From positions 682,001 to 746,000 of the forward strand of contig CAWDHQ010000001.1 of NCBI GenBank assembly GCA_963802215.1: a DNA stretch of 64,000 nucleotides, written 5' to 3'. Within the stretch, counting starts at the first letter, position 1. Each line of letters opens with the position of its first letter. Shown one piece after another: positions 9,821-21,520 of the stretch. Origin of the DNA: SHZI01 sp963802215. GTDB taxonomy: Bacteria; Pseudomonadota; Gammaproteobacteria; Steroidobacterales; GCA-2729495. The notes under the pieces are model-generated. The model had not been told where the DNA came from. It saw only the letters and a program-made list of their open reading frames with translations, and searched no databases. The position numbers were made by a program, and so were the translations under genes.

Positions 9821-10318
9821 GTGCTGAATCAGGACCAAACGGGGCTCCACCCCGAACTGACCGTGGCAGCCATCGTCGAGCGGAACGGCCGCTTCATGCT
9901 GGTGGAGGAACGCGTCTCAGGCCGCCTTGTCCTGAACCAGCCTGCCGGGCACGTGGAACCGGGCGAGAGTCTCGCCGAGGCCGTCGTCCGGGAAGCGCTG
10001 GAGGAAACCGCCTGGGCCTTCATCCCGGAAGCCATCGTCGGTGTGTACCTCTGGGGCCGGGAGGGCGGGCACAACCCGTTTCTGCGCGTGGCATTCTCCG
10101 GACGCTGCACCGCCCATGACAGCCGGCGCAAGCTGGATGACGGCATCGAGCGCGTCGTCTGGTTCAGCCGGCCTGACCTGGTGGCACGCAGTACCCGGCT
10201 CCGCAGCCCCATGGTCCTGCGCGCCGTCGATGACTACGAGAGTGGCATTCGCTATCCCATTGGCCTCTTCCAGGACCTGGCAGTCGAAGAACTGAAGCTC
10301 CACGCCGCCGTACTCTGA
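9821..10318 (+). CDS. nudJ: Nudix hydrolase, NudJ family (phosphatase)
   Basis: A 165-aa protein with a perfect Nudix box, GHVEPGESLAEA…REALEETA, at about residues 43–64. The position directly before mnmA matches nudJ in enterobacteria, where NudJ dephosphorylates thiamin pyrophosphate, HMP-PP and nucleoside di-/triphosphates. The start is GTG at 9821, 15 bp after the preceding stop. Confidence 0.85.
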   Translation: MLNQDQTGLHPELTVAAIVERNGRFMLVEERVSGRLVLNQPAGHVEPGESLAEAVVREALEETAWAFIPEAIVGVYLWGREGGHNPFLRVAFSGRCTAHDSRRKLDDGIERVVWFSRPDLVARSTRLRSPMVLRAVDDYESGIRYPIGLFQDLAVEELKLHAAVL

Positions 10319-10347
10319 GCAAATTCGCGGGGTCGGCACCTCGCTGC

Positions 10348-10353
10348 TAGACT
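10348..10353 (+). promoter_or_regulatory. Extended -10-like element of mnmA
   Basis: TGC-TAGACT (extended -10 form) ends 8 nt before the ATG at 10362. No Shine-Dalgarno lies between, so this is a leaderless candidate. Confidence 0.4.
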
Positions 10354-10361
10354 TTTGCGCC

Positions 10362-11495
10362 ATGTCTGGCGCTTCTCGTGGACGCGTAATCGTTGGCCTC
10401 TCCGGTGGAGTCGACTCCGCCGTAGCCGCGTTGTGTCTTTTGCGGGACGGTTACCAGGTCGAAGCCCTGCACATGACCAACTGGGAGGATGCCGATGAAC
10501 ATTGCACGGCCGGAACCGATCTGGCCGATGCCAGGCGGGTCTGTGCGGATCTCGGCATACACCTTCATCACGTGAATTTTGCGCACGAGTACCGGAACGA
10601 GGTGTTTGCCGGGTTCCTCAGCGAGCTTAGGGCCGGTCGCACGCCTAATCCGGACGTGGCGTGCAACCGGCACATCAAGTTCGGCGCCTTCCTGCGACAC
10701 GCACTTCGCCTCGGCGCCGACCGCATTGCGACGGGGCACTACGCGCTTCTCCAGCACGGTCCGGTACCCCGCCTCTTCCGGCCGGCGGACAGGGAAAAGG
10801 ACCAGACCTATTTCCTTCATGCCGTGGACGCGGCCGCATTGTCCAGAGCGCTGTTCCCGCTCGGCTCATTCGGGAAGCACGAGGTCCGCCGTCTGGCGCT
10901 GGAGTACGGCCTGGCCAATCATGCCAAGCGGGACAGCACCGGCATCTGCTTCGTGGGTGAAAGGCCGTTCCGGCAGTTCCTCGCCGAGCACGTCAGCGCC
11001 CAGCCTGGGCCCATTCTGACTGCTTCAGGGGATGTAGTCGGGCAGCACCGTGGCCTGCCGTTCTACACCCTGGGCCAGCGGGAGGGCCTTGGCGTCGGTG
11101 GCCGCCGGGGCAGCCTCCAGTCCCCCTGGTTCGTGGCTGCCAAGGACGTCGCGCGGAATGCGCTGATCGTCGTGCAGGGTGGCAATCACCCCCGACTGCT
11201 ACGACGGGAAATCACCGCGGACGACCTCCGCTGGATTGCCGGAGAGCCCACCGGGATCGCGGGCGGCATCGAATTGCGGGCCCGCATCCGGCACCGTCAT
11301 GAGCCGGCAGGCTGTCAGGCGAGCCTGCTCCCCGGAGGACGGCTTCGGGTCTCGTTCGACCGGCCGCAGAGAGCGCCGACTCCAGGCCAGTACGTGGTCC
11401 TTTACGACGGGGACGAATGCCTGGGTGGCGGGGTGATTATCGACGAGGAAGCTCGGACTGACCCGGCGTCCCCCGCCCACCTCGCCACGGCGTAG
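10362..11495 (+). CDS. mnmA: tRNA-specific 2-thiouridylase MnmA
   Basis: Thiolates U34 of tRNA-Lys, -Glu and -Gln using persulfide relayed by TusE/IscS. The N-type ATP-pyrophosphatase loop VGLSGGVDSAV lies at residues 10–20. The catalytic cysteines are visible: Cys101 in NPDVACNRHIKF and Cys196 in DSTGICFVGER, close to Cys102/Cys199 of E. coli. The length of 377 aa is typical. It follows nudJ by 43 bp. Confidence 0.97.
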   Translation: MSGASRGRVIVGLSGGVDSAVAALCLLRDGYQVEALHMTNWEDADEHCTAGTDLADARRVCADLGIHLHHVNFAHEYRNEVFAGFLSELRAGRTPNPDVACNRHIKFGAFLRHALRLGADRIATGHYALLQHGPVPRLFRPADREKDQTYFLHAVDAAALSRALFPLGSFGKHEVRRLALEYGLANHAKRDSTGICFVGERPFRQFLAEHVSAQPGPILTASGDVVGQHRGLPFYTLGQREGLGVGGRRGSLQSPWFVAAKDVARNALIVVQGGNHPRLLRREITADDLRWIAGEPTGIAGGIELRARIRHRHEPAGCQASLLPGGRLRVSFDRPQRAPTPGQYVVLYDGDECLGGGVIIDEEARTDPASPAHLATA

Positions 11496-11510
11496 TCCGG
11501 ATCGATCCGC

Positions 11511-11516
11511 TATAAT
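11511..11516 (+). promoter_or_regulatory. Perfect TATAAT, probable -10 of acnA
   Basis: TATAAT lies 15 bp after the mnmA stop, in GC-rich DNA. Transcription would start near 11523 and leave an mRNA leader of about 80 nt before the acnA ATG, unlike the leaderless units nearby. The leader has a small GGCGGCCC-type stem but no recognised riboswitch. Confidence 0.45.
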
Positions 11517-11603
11517 TTTCCGCCGTTCCTGTCCAGGTCCTGCCGGCCACCGCTGATGGCGGCCCGGAGAGACCGCACCTGTTCCGCTTCGGAGAACTGT
11601 TCC

Positions 11604-14285
<2,682 letters not shown>

Positions 14286-14292
14286 TGCCGAG

Positions 14293-15096
14293 GTGTCCGA
14301 GCTGATCGACGTCGGGGCAAACCTCACCCACGAGACCTTCCACGATGATCTGCCAGGCGTCCTCGAGCGTGCCGCCCGGTGCGGCGTGCGGCGCCTCGTC
14401 GTAACGGGGACGAGCCTGGTGGCATCGAGGGCTGCTCTCGCGCTGGCGAGGGGGCGGCCCGGGGTCCTGTGGGCAACGGCAGGCGTGCACCCCCATGCCG
14501 CCCAAAGCTATGACGATGCCACCGAGACAGAGTTGCGGGAATTGCTGCGTGATCCCCTGGTCGTTGCGGCCGGTGAGTGCGGGCTGGACTATCACCGGGA
14601 TTACTCGCCGCGGGATGCGCAACGTGCGGCCTTTGCGCGGCAGGTCGAGCTGGCCGTCGCCAGCAAGCGGCCACTGTTCCTGCACCAGCGCGATGCCCAC
14701 CAGGATTTCGTCGCCATCCTGCGCGAACAGGGTGCCCGCCTGCCGGCCGGGGTCGCGCATTGCTTCACCAACGGTCCCGAGGAGATGCAGGACTACCTGG
14801 ACCTTGGCCTCCACATCGGCATCACAGGCTGGATCTGCGATGAACGCCGGGCGTCGGAGCTCTGCTCAGCGGTAAGGTCGCTGCCGCTCGACCGGGTCCT
14901 GGTGGAGACAGACTGCCCCTACCTGCTTCCGCGAACCCTGAGGCCGCCGCCCCGGGGCCGGCGAAATGAGCCCGCGACGCTGCCGGAAGTGATACGCGTG
15001 CTCGCTGGATACATGGGTGTAAGCCAGGACATGGTCGCCGCCGCGACCACGAGGAATGCGGAGGTCCTGTTCGGGCTCAGCGCATCCCGGCACTGA
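14293..15096 (+). CDS. tatD: TatD-family Mg-dependent DNase
   Basis: Cytosolic 3'-5' exonuclease of the TatD amidohydrolase-fold family. It begins ELIDVGANLT, like TatD proper (which lacks the HxH of YcfH/YjjV). Metal-site blocks follow: AGVHPHAA, AAGECGLDYHRDYSP, LFLHQRDAH, AHCFTN and VETDCPYLLP. The GTG start at 14293 lies 7 bp after the acnA stop and gives 267 aa, near 260 for E. coli. The last 20 bp overlap the convergent NERD gene. Confidence 0.9.
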   Translation: MSELIDVGANLTHETFHDDLPGVLERAARCGVRRLVVTGTSLVASRAALALARGRPGVLWATAGVHPHAAQSYDDATETELRELLRDPLVVAAGECGLDYHRDYSPRDAQRAAFARQVELAVASKRPLFLHQRDAHQDFVAILREQGARLPAGVAHCFTNGPEEMQDYLDLGLHIGITGWICDERRASELCSAVRSLPLDRVLVETDCPYLLPRTLRPPPRGRRNEPATLPEVIRVLAGYMGVSQDMVAAATTRNAEVLFGLSASRH

Positions 15097-15691
15097 GCAG
15101 GTGATCCATGCGGGCAGCCATGGCTGCCTGGCGGAGCCGCTCCCAGGCTGTGAGATACCCGTCCCGGGCCTGGCGGGCGCTGGCCGCCTCCTTCTCCAGT
15201 TCCTGAAGCAGGGGCTCCAGCAAGGTGACGCTCCGGGGCTGGCCCTTGGTGAATCTCGCCCGACCCGTGAACCCCACGAAGCCGATGACCGGGACTTCGG
15301 GAGTCAGCCGCTTGACGGCGGCAACCCGGTCCCAGAGACCCGGCTGCGGATTGGCAAAGGTGAACCGCCGGTCATCCGCAATCACGGTCCAGTCCTGCAT
15401 GGCCTCACTGCCAAAGACGTGACCCTCGACGTCCTTGACGTCGATGATCAGGATGCCACGCGCGGTGAGAAGGGCATACTGGACCTGGATCTCCTCGCCA
15501 TTGCCATCAGGGATCACGAAGTTGGCCAGCACACCGGGGCACGCGTCGCGCAGGCGCCGGTCTATATCGCGCCGTCGGCGCTGGACCAGGCGCCACCACC
15601 AGATCCCGGCAATGACGAGCACCAGCGTGCCGATCGCAGCCAGCAACAACCAGAGCTGATCGTTAGTGGATGTTCTCAGTTGCTCGATCAC
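15077..15691 (-). CDS. Membrane-anchored NERD-domain protein
   Basis: A 204-aa protein with one N-terminal transmembrane helix (about residues 13–32, then WRLVQRRRRD), followed by a nuclease-related (NERD) domain. Visible NERD elements are an E near NGEEIQVQYALLTARGILIIDVKDVEGHV, with the D-x…IDVK core of the PD-(D/E)xK-like fold. NERD proteins are suspected DNA-processing enzymes, but function is rarely shown. It lies 4 bp downstream of thrC and so probably sits in the thrA–thrC transcript. It converges on tatD with a 20-bp 3' overlap. Confidence 0.75.
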   Translation of the reverse strand: MIEQLRTSTNDQLWLLLAAIGTLVLVIAGIWWWRLVQRRRRDIDRRLRDACPGVLANFVIPDGNGEEIQVQYALLTARGILIIDVKDVEGHVFGSEAMQDWTVIADDRRFTFANPQPGLWDRVAAVKRLTPEVPVIGFVGFTGRARFTKGQPRSVTLLEPLLQELEKEAASARQARDGYLTAWERLRQAAMAARMDHLLSAGMR

Positions 15692-15695
15692 GCGA

Positions 15696-16997
15696 TCACA
15701 GCCTCGCCGCCAGCGCGTCGAGGTCGGCCGGGATCGTCTCGAAGCGGGATGGCCGGGTCAGGAGCGCCATGAGCTCCTCGGGCGGCTGGACGTGGGCGCC
15801 GATCAGCGGTTCCACGATGGTGTCGAACTTGGCGGCATGGGCGGTAGCCACAACAGCCCAGTCGCGATGCGTCCGTTCGTGATCCGGTAGCTCGCGGTAG
15901 ACGCGTAACCCTGTGGCGGTGTGCGGGCACCAGGCCAGCCCGGTGCGACGGTACTCGGCCACGATGGTGCTGCGGATCTCCTCGTCGGTGACCGGAACTG
16001 CGGACACCTCGAGACGGAGGCCCTCGACGTCCCCGCAGAGATCGCGCAGGCGCTCCATGTTGCTCGGATTTCCGACGTCCATGGCGGAGGCCAACGTGGG
16101 CACGCTGGGCCGCGGCAACCACTGTCCCGTGGCGAGGAAATCAGGAATGGTCGCGTTGGCATTCGTCGCCAGCACGATGCGGTCAATTGGCAGCCCAACC
16201 CGGCGAGCCCAGACGCAGGCGAACGCGTTGCCCAGGTTGCCGGTTGGCACGATGAAGCTGAGCCGGCGACCCGTGGCCCACCAGTGAGTCAGGCTGGCCT
16301 GGGCGTAGTATCCGGCCTGAGGAAGCAGGCGCCCCACGTTGATGCTGTTTGCGGAGCACAGCCGGTGGCGCTCCCGCAGTCCTGCATCCGCAAATGCCGC
16401 CTTCACCAGCCGCTGGCAGTCATCGAATTCCCCGCGGACGGCCAGCGATACCACGTTGTCGCCCCAGCACGTCAACTGGTGCTGTTGCCGTGGCGAGACC
16501 CTTCCTTCCGGAAACAGGACCACGACGCGGGTACCTGCTCGCCGGTGGTACGCAGCCGCCACCGCACCACCCGTGTCGCCGGAGGTCGCGACCAGCACCG
16601 TCACGGGAGCCACGGCGAACACGCCATAGCTGATGATCTGTTCCATGCAATGGGCGAGGAATCGTGCACCGACGTCCTTGAAGGCGGCAGTCGGCCCATG
16701 GAACAGTTCAAGAACGGCCAGTGACCCCTGGGTCGTTTCCAGCGCGCGCAGCGGCAGCGGAAAGTTCAGCGCGGCGCGACAAATCTGCGGCAGGCGGTCC
16801 GCCAGGGATGATCCGGCGAAGAACGGCTGGAGAAAACGGGAGGCCGTGGATGGAAACGAAGTCGTCCGGGAGAAGTCGTCAGGCTGAATTGCCGGAAGTG
16901 ATTCGGGAACGTACAGGCCGCCGTCGACGGCGGTGCCGCCCATTATGGCCTTCTCGATGCCGACGGGCGGGCCGCCACGCGTGGTCACATAGCGCAT
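15696..16997 (-). CDS. thrC: Threonine synthase
   Basis: PLP enzyme converting O-phosphohomoserine to threonine. It opens MRYVTTRGG and carries the PLP lysine block ELFHGPTAAFKDVGARF, LVATSGDTGGA and VPTGNLGNAFA. The 433 aa match the gammaproteobacterial class. It lies 8 bp after thrA on the same strand. The homoserine kinase gene thrB, usually between thrA and thrC, is absent here. Confidence 0.95.
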   Translation of the reverse strand: MRYVTTRGGPPVGIEKAIMGGTAVDGGLYVPESLPAIQPDDFSRTTSFPSTASRFLQPFFAGSSLADRLPQICRAALNFPLPLRALETTQGSLAVLELFHGPTAAFKDVGARFLAHCMEQIISYGVFAVAPVTVLVATSGDTGGAVAAAYHRRAGTRVVVLFPEGRVSPRQQHQLTCWGDNVVSLAVRGEFDDCQRLVKAAFADAGLRERHRLCSANSINVGRLLPQAGYYAQASLTHWWATGRRLSFIVPTGNLGNAFACVWARRVGLPIDRIVLATNANATIPDFLATGQWLPRPSVPTLASAMDVGNPSNMERLRDLCGDVEGLRLEVSAVPVTDEEIRSTIVAEYRRTGLAWCPHTATGLRVYRELPDHERTHRDWAVVATAHAAKFDTIVEPLIGAHVQPPEELMALLTRPSRFETIPADLDALAARL

Positions 16998-17005
16998 ACC
17001 CAGCC

Positions 17006-19525
17006 TCAGAGTGACGCGCCAAGGTAGGTGGCAAGGCGCAGCACATCGGCGAAGACACCGGCGGCAGTGACCGCGGGCCCCGCACCCGGACCCTGAACCA
17101 CCAGCGGGTTCTCGCTGTAGCGGGCAGAGGCATAACGGACGATGTTGTCCGTCAGGTTGATGTGGGCGAAAGCATGGGACCGGGGCAATGACTCGAGACG
17201 AACGGTGGCAGTACCAGACTGACGGTCAAGCCTGCCGACGTAACGCAGCACCCGGCCCGCGGCATTGGCCTGCGACCAGCGCTCCGCCATCGCGGCATCG
17301 TGCGCCGGAAGCGCCTTGAGGAAATCCTCCGGGGTACCTGATTCCAGGCCTGCCGGGATGAGGCTCTCAACGACGAGATCCTTCATCTCGAGCCTCATGC
17401 CCATCTCGCGGCTGAGAATGATCAGCTTTCGGGCCACGTCGAGGCCGGACAGGTCATCGCGCGGATCGGGTTCGGTGTAGCCCGCATCCCGGGCCTCGCG
17501 AACAATCGTGGAGAACGGCTTGGTGCCGTCGAAAACGTTGAAGAGATAGGCAAGCGTGCCGGAGAAGATGCCCTCGATATCGCGGATCTCATCGCCGGTC
17601 TCGCGCAGGTCCCGGAGCGTGCCGATGATGGGCAGTGCCGCCCCGACGGTCGTTTCATAGAGAAAACGGGTGTTGTGCCGGCGGCGAACCTCGTGCAGCT
17701 GGTCGTAGGTGGTGAGCGGGCCGCTCGGGGCCTTCTTGTTTGGCGTGACGACGTGGACACCGCCACCCAGCCATTCCACATACCGGGCGGCAACGTCCTC
17801 GCTGGCACTGCAATCGACCACCACGGCATGAGGCAGGTGCTCGGCATGGACGTGGTTGGTGAACCGGCCCCAGTCCAGGGGCTCGCCATGCTTTTCGAAG
17901 TCGTCGCGCCACGTCGCCAGGTCGATGGCCCGGTCGCTCAGCAGCATCCGGCTCGAGCCGGCAATGGCGCGAACGCGAAGATCCAGGTTGAACTGGGACT
18001 TGAGCCGGGGAATTTCTGCGGCCATCTGCTTCAGGAGCACCTGGCCGACGTTGCCGGGGCCGATGATGCCGATGGAGATCGTCTCGGCTGAGAGATAAAA
18101 GCCGGAATGCACGGCGCGCAGTGCCCGGGTGGAGTCCTGCCTGGCGATCACTGCAGAGATGTTCCGCTCCGACGACCCCTGGGCGATCGCCATCACGTTG
18201 ATGCCCGCGCTGCCCAATGTGCCAAGGAACCGGCCGGCGACGCCGGGCATGCCGGCCATTCCGTCGCCGACGACGGCGATCACGCTGCACGGGTTCTTCA
18301 GCGTCACGCTCTGGATGAGGCCCTGCTTCAGCTCGACCGCGAAGGCCCGCAGCACCACCCGCTCCGCCTCGGCTGCCATCCGGCTGGGGATGCCAATGCA
18401 GATCGAGTGCTCCGAGCTCGCCTGGGAAATGAGGATTACCGAGATGTTCGCCTCACGCAGCGCGCCGAACAGCCGGTCCGCCGTGCCAGGTACACCAATC
18501 ATCCCGGCCCCCTCGATGTTGAGCAGGGCTACGTCATCGACGGCCGTGACGCCCTTGATGGGCTGCCGGGGGTCCGACGCGGGCCCGATCAGGGAGCCGG
18601 GGGCCCTCGTGTTGAACGTGTTGCGGATCCAGATCGGAATCGCCCGCTGGACGGCGGGAGACATCGTCTGGGGATGAATTACCTTCGCCCCGAAATAGGC
18701 GAGTTCCATGGCTTCGCTGTACGACAGTGCGCTGATGATCGCCGCTTCCGGGACCCGGTTGGGATCAGCGCTCATTACGCCGTCGACATCGGTCCAGATC
18801 GTGATCTTTGCCGCGTCCAGCAATGCGCCGACAATCGACGCCGAGAAATCGCTGCCGTTCCGTCCGAGCGTAGTTGGCAGGCCGTTGCGCTCGCTGGCTA
18901 TGAATCCGGTGACGACGGCAATGCCGCGCGAGACGTCCGTGAATATCCGGCGGGCGTTGGCGCGGGACTCATCCCATTGCACGGCAGGACCCATTTCGCC
19001 CCGCTCGATGACGATGAGTTCGCGGGCATCTACCCAGTGAACCGGTCGACTGCCCGTCTGGGACCGGCCGCGTTCCGTCAAATATGCCGCCAGCAGCCGG
19101 GAAGACCACAACTCACCGTAGCCGGCAATGAGGTCGCGGCTGCGCTCCCCTGCCTGGCGAACGAGCGTAATGGCATGGAGCACGTCGCGGACGTCGGCGA
19201 GGTCCGCGGTAAAGGACTTGAGCACGTCGTCCGCACCTGGCTTGTGCCCGAGCAGCGCCGCGACGGTGGCCCGGTATCGTGCGGCGATCGCCTCGATCCG
19301 GCCTGCGACGTCAGGCGCCGACTGCTCGGCAGCAGCCACCAGGCCCAGGAGAGCATCCGTTGTCTTGGCCATCGCCGAGACCACGACGGCCTGGCGCCCT
19401 GCCGGTTCATCGAGAAGTATGTCTGCCACACGCCGGAAACAGTCCGCATCACCCAGGCTGGTGCCGCCGAACTTGTGGACATGCCAACCGTCCCGGTTGG
19501 TCGGATCACTGGGCTTGGAAGTCAT
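17006..19525 (-). CDS. thrA: Bifunctional aspartokinase / homoserine dehydrogenase I
   Basis: First and third steps of the aspartate-family pathway toward threonine and methionine. The N-terminal aspartokinase begins HVHKFGGTSLGD and has TTLGRNGSDFSAS. A central ACT regulatory region (about residues 310–470) includes ISQASSEHSICIG and IAQGSSERNISAVI, the usual allosteric threonine sites. The C-terminal homoserine dehydrogenase begins IGIIGPGNVGQVLL and holds VTPNKKAPSG and GIFSGTLAYLFN. The length of 839 aa is near 820 for E. coli ThrA. No attenuator leader peptide rich in Thr/Ile codons is seen upstream (19526–19633). Confidence 0.96.
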   Translation of the reverse strand: MTSKPSDPTNRDGWHVHKFGGTSLGDADCFRRVADILLDEPAGRQAVVVSAMAKTTDALLGLVAAAEQSAPDVAGRIEAIAARYRATVAALLGHKPGADDVLKSFTADLADVRDVLHAITLVRQAGERSRDLIAGYGELWSSRLLAAYLTERGRSQTGSRPVHWVDARELIVIERGEMGPAVQWDESRANARRIFTDVSRGIAVVTGFIASERNGLPTTLGRNGSDFSASIVGALLDAAKITIWTDVDGVMSADPNRVPEAAIISALSYSEAMELAYFGAKVIHPQTMSPAVQRAIPIWIRNTFNTRAPGSLIGPASDPRQPIKGVTAVDDVALLNIEGAGMIGVPGTADRLFGALREANISVILISQASSEHSICIGIPSRMAAEAERVVLRAFAVELKQGLIQSVTLKNPCSVIAVVGDGMAGMPGVAGRFLGTLGSAGINVMAIAQGSSERNISAVIARQDSTRALRAVHSGFYLSAETISIGIIGPGNVGQVLLKQMAAEIPRLKSQFNLDLRVRAIAGSSRMLLSDRAIDLATWRDDFEKHGEPLDWGRFTNHVHAEHLPHAVVVDCSASEDVAARYVEWLGGGVHVVTPNKKAPSGPLTTYDQLHEVRRRHNTRFLYETTVGAALPIIGTLRDLRETGDEIRDIEGIFSGTLAYLFNVFDGTKPFSTIVREARDAGYTEPDPRDDLSGLDVARKLIILSREMGMRLEMKDLVVESLIPAGLESGTPEDFLKALPAHDAAMAERWSQANAAGRVLRYVGRLDRQSGTATVRLESLPRSHAFAHINLTDNIVRYASARYSENPLVVQGPGAGPAVTAAGVFADVLRLATYLGASL

Positions 19526-19621
19526 GGATGAGTCATCGCCGGATCAGGGAAAATGAGCTGCCAATGATACCCGTTCTGCCCCCCGGCTACAGCCGCCGAA
19601 CCATCCGCGGGAGATGTGGGC

Positions 19622-19627
19622 TAGAAT
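19622..19627 (+). promoter_or_regulatory. -10-like hexamer of the HNH nuclease gene
   Basis: GGGC-TAGAAT ends 9 nt before ATG 19637 (6 nt before TTG 19634). The decamer is the same as upstream of pgsA. Confidence 0.4.
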
Positions 19628-19636
19628 CCAGAATTG

Positions 19637-20644
19637 ATGGTCAGGATCTTCATTGCCACAGTCGAATCGCAGCGCGACCGGATGGATCTCGACCGGTCCG
19701 TCGGCGCGCCGATCGAGCGCCAGCTGATCATCCGGAACTTCAGCGACGCCACCTACCCCGAACTGATCGATATCGAGCGGCGGGGTCACGGGTTCTATGC
19801 CTGGGGATTGCGTGCGACCCCGCAGAATATCGAGAACTGGTTCTTCATGAGCGTCGGGGACTTCGTCCTGATTGCGCAGAAGGGTTCGTTCCGGCAGTAC
19901 GCAAAGGTCCTGGGACGGTACGAGAATGCGAAGGCGGCCCGCGCAATCTGGGGCGCCGACACGCCGGATGAGGACGTCCGGGAGTACCTGTTCTTCCTCT
20001 CCGAGCCGATAGCGCTAGGCCTTCCCTGCAATGAGCTGGCGGATTATCTCCAGGCCGAAGCCGGGGAATTCTCCCGGGTGCCAGAAGAGGCCATGGACCG
20101 CATCGAGGCCGATTTCGGCAACGTGGAGCGGTTCGCACGCCGGCGTCTCCTGAACACGGCCGTTGGCGGACCTATTCTCGACATGAGCGGCATGATCCGC
20201 GTGTCCGAGCGGGACCTCGCCAGGATGCAGTTGCTGGAACCACAGAACAGCAAGGACGGCCGGCAGGCCGTCATTGACACCATCATCAAGCGACGAGGTC
20301 ACCCCACCTTCCGGCAGGCACTGCTGGAGGCCTACGAGTACCGCTGCGCGATTACGAGCTTCAACGCCCCTGATGCGCTTGAGGCGACCTGCATCGTACC
20401 GTTCAGGGGAAAGTTCACCCACCATCCTTCGAACGGCCTCCTCCTTCGCGCCGATATTCACACCCTGTTCGACCTGGGCAAGATCGCCATCGACACCGGC
20501 ACGATGTCAGTTGTCATGACCGATGACCTCATGCAGACCAACTACCGGATCCTGGCCGGCCGTCCCCTCCACTACCCGAAAGAGGAGGCACATCGGCCCA
20601 GCAGCGAGGGGCTGGACCTGCACCGCCGCCTCGCCGGCCTCTGA
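19637..20644 (+). CDS. HNH endonuclease with N-terminal EVE/PUA-like domain; candidate modified-DNA restriction enzyme
   Basis: A 335-aa protein. The C-terminus (about 228–285) is an HNH_2-type nuclease: YRCAITSF, then EATCIVPF, HHPSNGLLLRADIHTLFD. The N-terminal half has a PUA/EVE-like pattern (FYAWGLRATPQNIENW…GDFVLIAQKGSF…YAKVLGRYEN…IWGAD). Domain order and type resemble reported EVE–HNH enzymes that cut DNA with modified cytosine, so a type IV restriction role is my inference. No methyltransferase partner is adjacent, as expected for type IV. The gene is a single unit divergent from thrA, with a P-loop ATPase 24 bp downstream. Confidence 0.65.
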   Translation: MVRIFIATVESQRDRMDLDRSVGAPIERQLIIRNFSDATYPELIDIERRGHGFYAWGLRATPQNIENWFFMSVGDFVLIAQKGSFRQYAKVLGRYENAKAARAIWGADTPDEDVREYLFFLSEPIALGLPCNELADYLQAEAGEFSRVPEEAMDRIEADFGNVERFARRRLLNTAVGGPILDMSGMIRVSERDLARMQLLEPQNSKDGRQAVIDTIIKRRGHPTFRQALLEAYEYRCAITSFNAPDALEATCIVPFRGKFTHHPSNGLLLRADIHTLFDLGKIAIDTGTMSVVMTDDLMQTNYRILAGRPLHYPKEEAHRPSSEGLDLHRRLAGL

Positions 20645-20655
20645 CCGGCTGCCGG

Positions 20656-20661
20656 TATACT
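20656..20661 (+). promoter_or_regulatory. -10-like hexamer of the P-loop ATPase gene
   Basis: TATACT ends 7 nt before ATG 20669, immediately after the HNH gene stop. Leaderless candidate. Confidence 0.4.
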
Positions 20662-20668
20662 GGGATTC

Positions 20669-21520
20669 ATGCTACTCACTGCTGAACAGTTCCTCACATG
20701 GCCGAGACGGGCCATCACCCTCCTCGGCATGTCCGGCGTGGGCAAGACCACGCTTGCCTACAAGCTGCCCCAGTCCAGCTGGTTTCACTACTCCGGAGAC
20801 TACCGGATCGGCACCAAGTACCTGGAGGAGCCGATTCTCGACAACATCAAGCGGCAGGCCATGCAGGTGGACTTCCTCCGGGACCTTCTCCGCAGTGACT
20901 CGATCTACATTGCCAGCAACATCACGGTGCACAACCTCAATCCCATCTCGACGTTCCTGGGCAAGGTTGGATCGAGGACTCAGGGCGGTCTCTCCCTGGA
21001 TGAGTTCAAGCGCCGGCAGCGCCTGCACGGACAGGCGGAAATCGCCGCGATGAAGGATGTAGCCGACTTCATCATCAAGGCCAAGGAGATCTACGGCTAC
21101 GACCACTTCCTCAATGACGCGGGTGGCAGCCTTTGCGAACTCGACGATCCGGGCATGCTGAAGGTGCTGGCCGATCACACGCTCGTCCTTTACCTGCGCG
21201 CCGGCGATGACATGGAGCAGGAACTGATTCGCCGGGCGGCGGCGAATCCGAAGCCGCTCTATTACCGCGAGGACTTCCTCGACAGGGAACTCAGGGCCTA
21301 CCTGCTGGAAGCCGGCGAGCGAACCGCCGATGACATCGATCCGGACAAGTTTGTGCGCTGGATATTCCCGAGACTGGTGCAGCACCGCCGTCCACGCTAC
21401 GAGGAGATGGCGAGGCGTCTCGGCTATACGGTGGACGCCAGGGATATCGAGGGCCTGCGCGACGAGCAGGATTTCCTGCAGCTGGTCGTTGGTGCAATCC
21501 GGCAACGGCGTGAGGTATGA
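20669..21520 (+). CDS. P-loop ATPase of unknown function
   Basis: A 283-aa soluble protein. The Walker A motif GMSGVGKTT (residues 20–28) resembles kinase-type P-loops such as shikimate kinase. It is followed by a distinctive FHYSGDYRIGTKYLEEP and IASNITVHNLNPISTFLGK. A possible Walker B/acid pair lies in HFLNDAGGSLCEL; LYLRAG, PKPLYYREDFLD and FVRWIFPRL come later. I recognise the pattern as a conserved family but know no defined function. It overlaps the next gene by ATGA, so it is translationally coupled to a methyltransferase. Confidence 0.7.
   Translation: MLLTAEQFLTWPRRAITLLGMSGVGKTTLAYKLPQSSWFHYSGDYRIGTKYLEEPILDNIKRQAMQVDFLRDLLRSDSIYIASNITVHNLNPISTFLGKVGSRTQGGLSLDEFKRRQRLHGQAEIAAMKDVADFIIKAKEIYGYDHFLNDAGGSLCELDDPGMLKVLADHTLVLYLRAGDDMEQELIRRAAANPKPLYYREDFLDRELRAYLLEAGERTADDIDPDKFVRWIFPRLVQHRRPRYEEMARRLGYTVDARDIEGLRDEQDFLQLVVGAIRQRREV

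Noticed and set aside
19526..19633. thr attenuator leader peptide upstream of thrA
   Set aside because: No short ORF rich in Thr/Ile codons and no terminator/antiterminator pair could be found.
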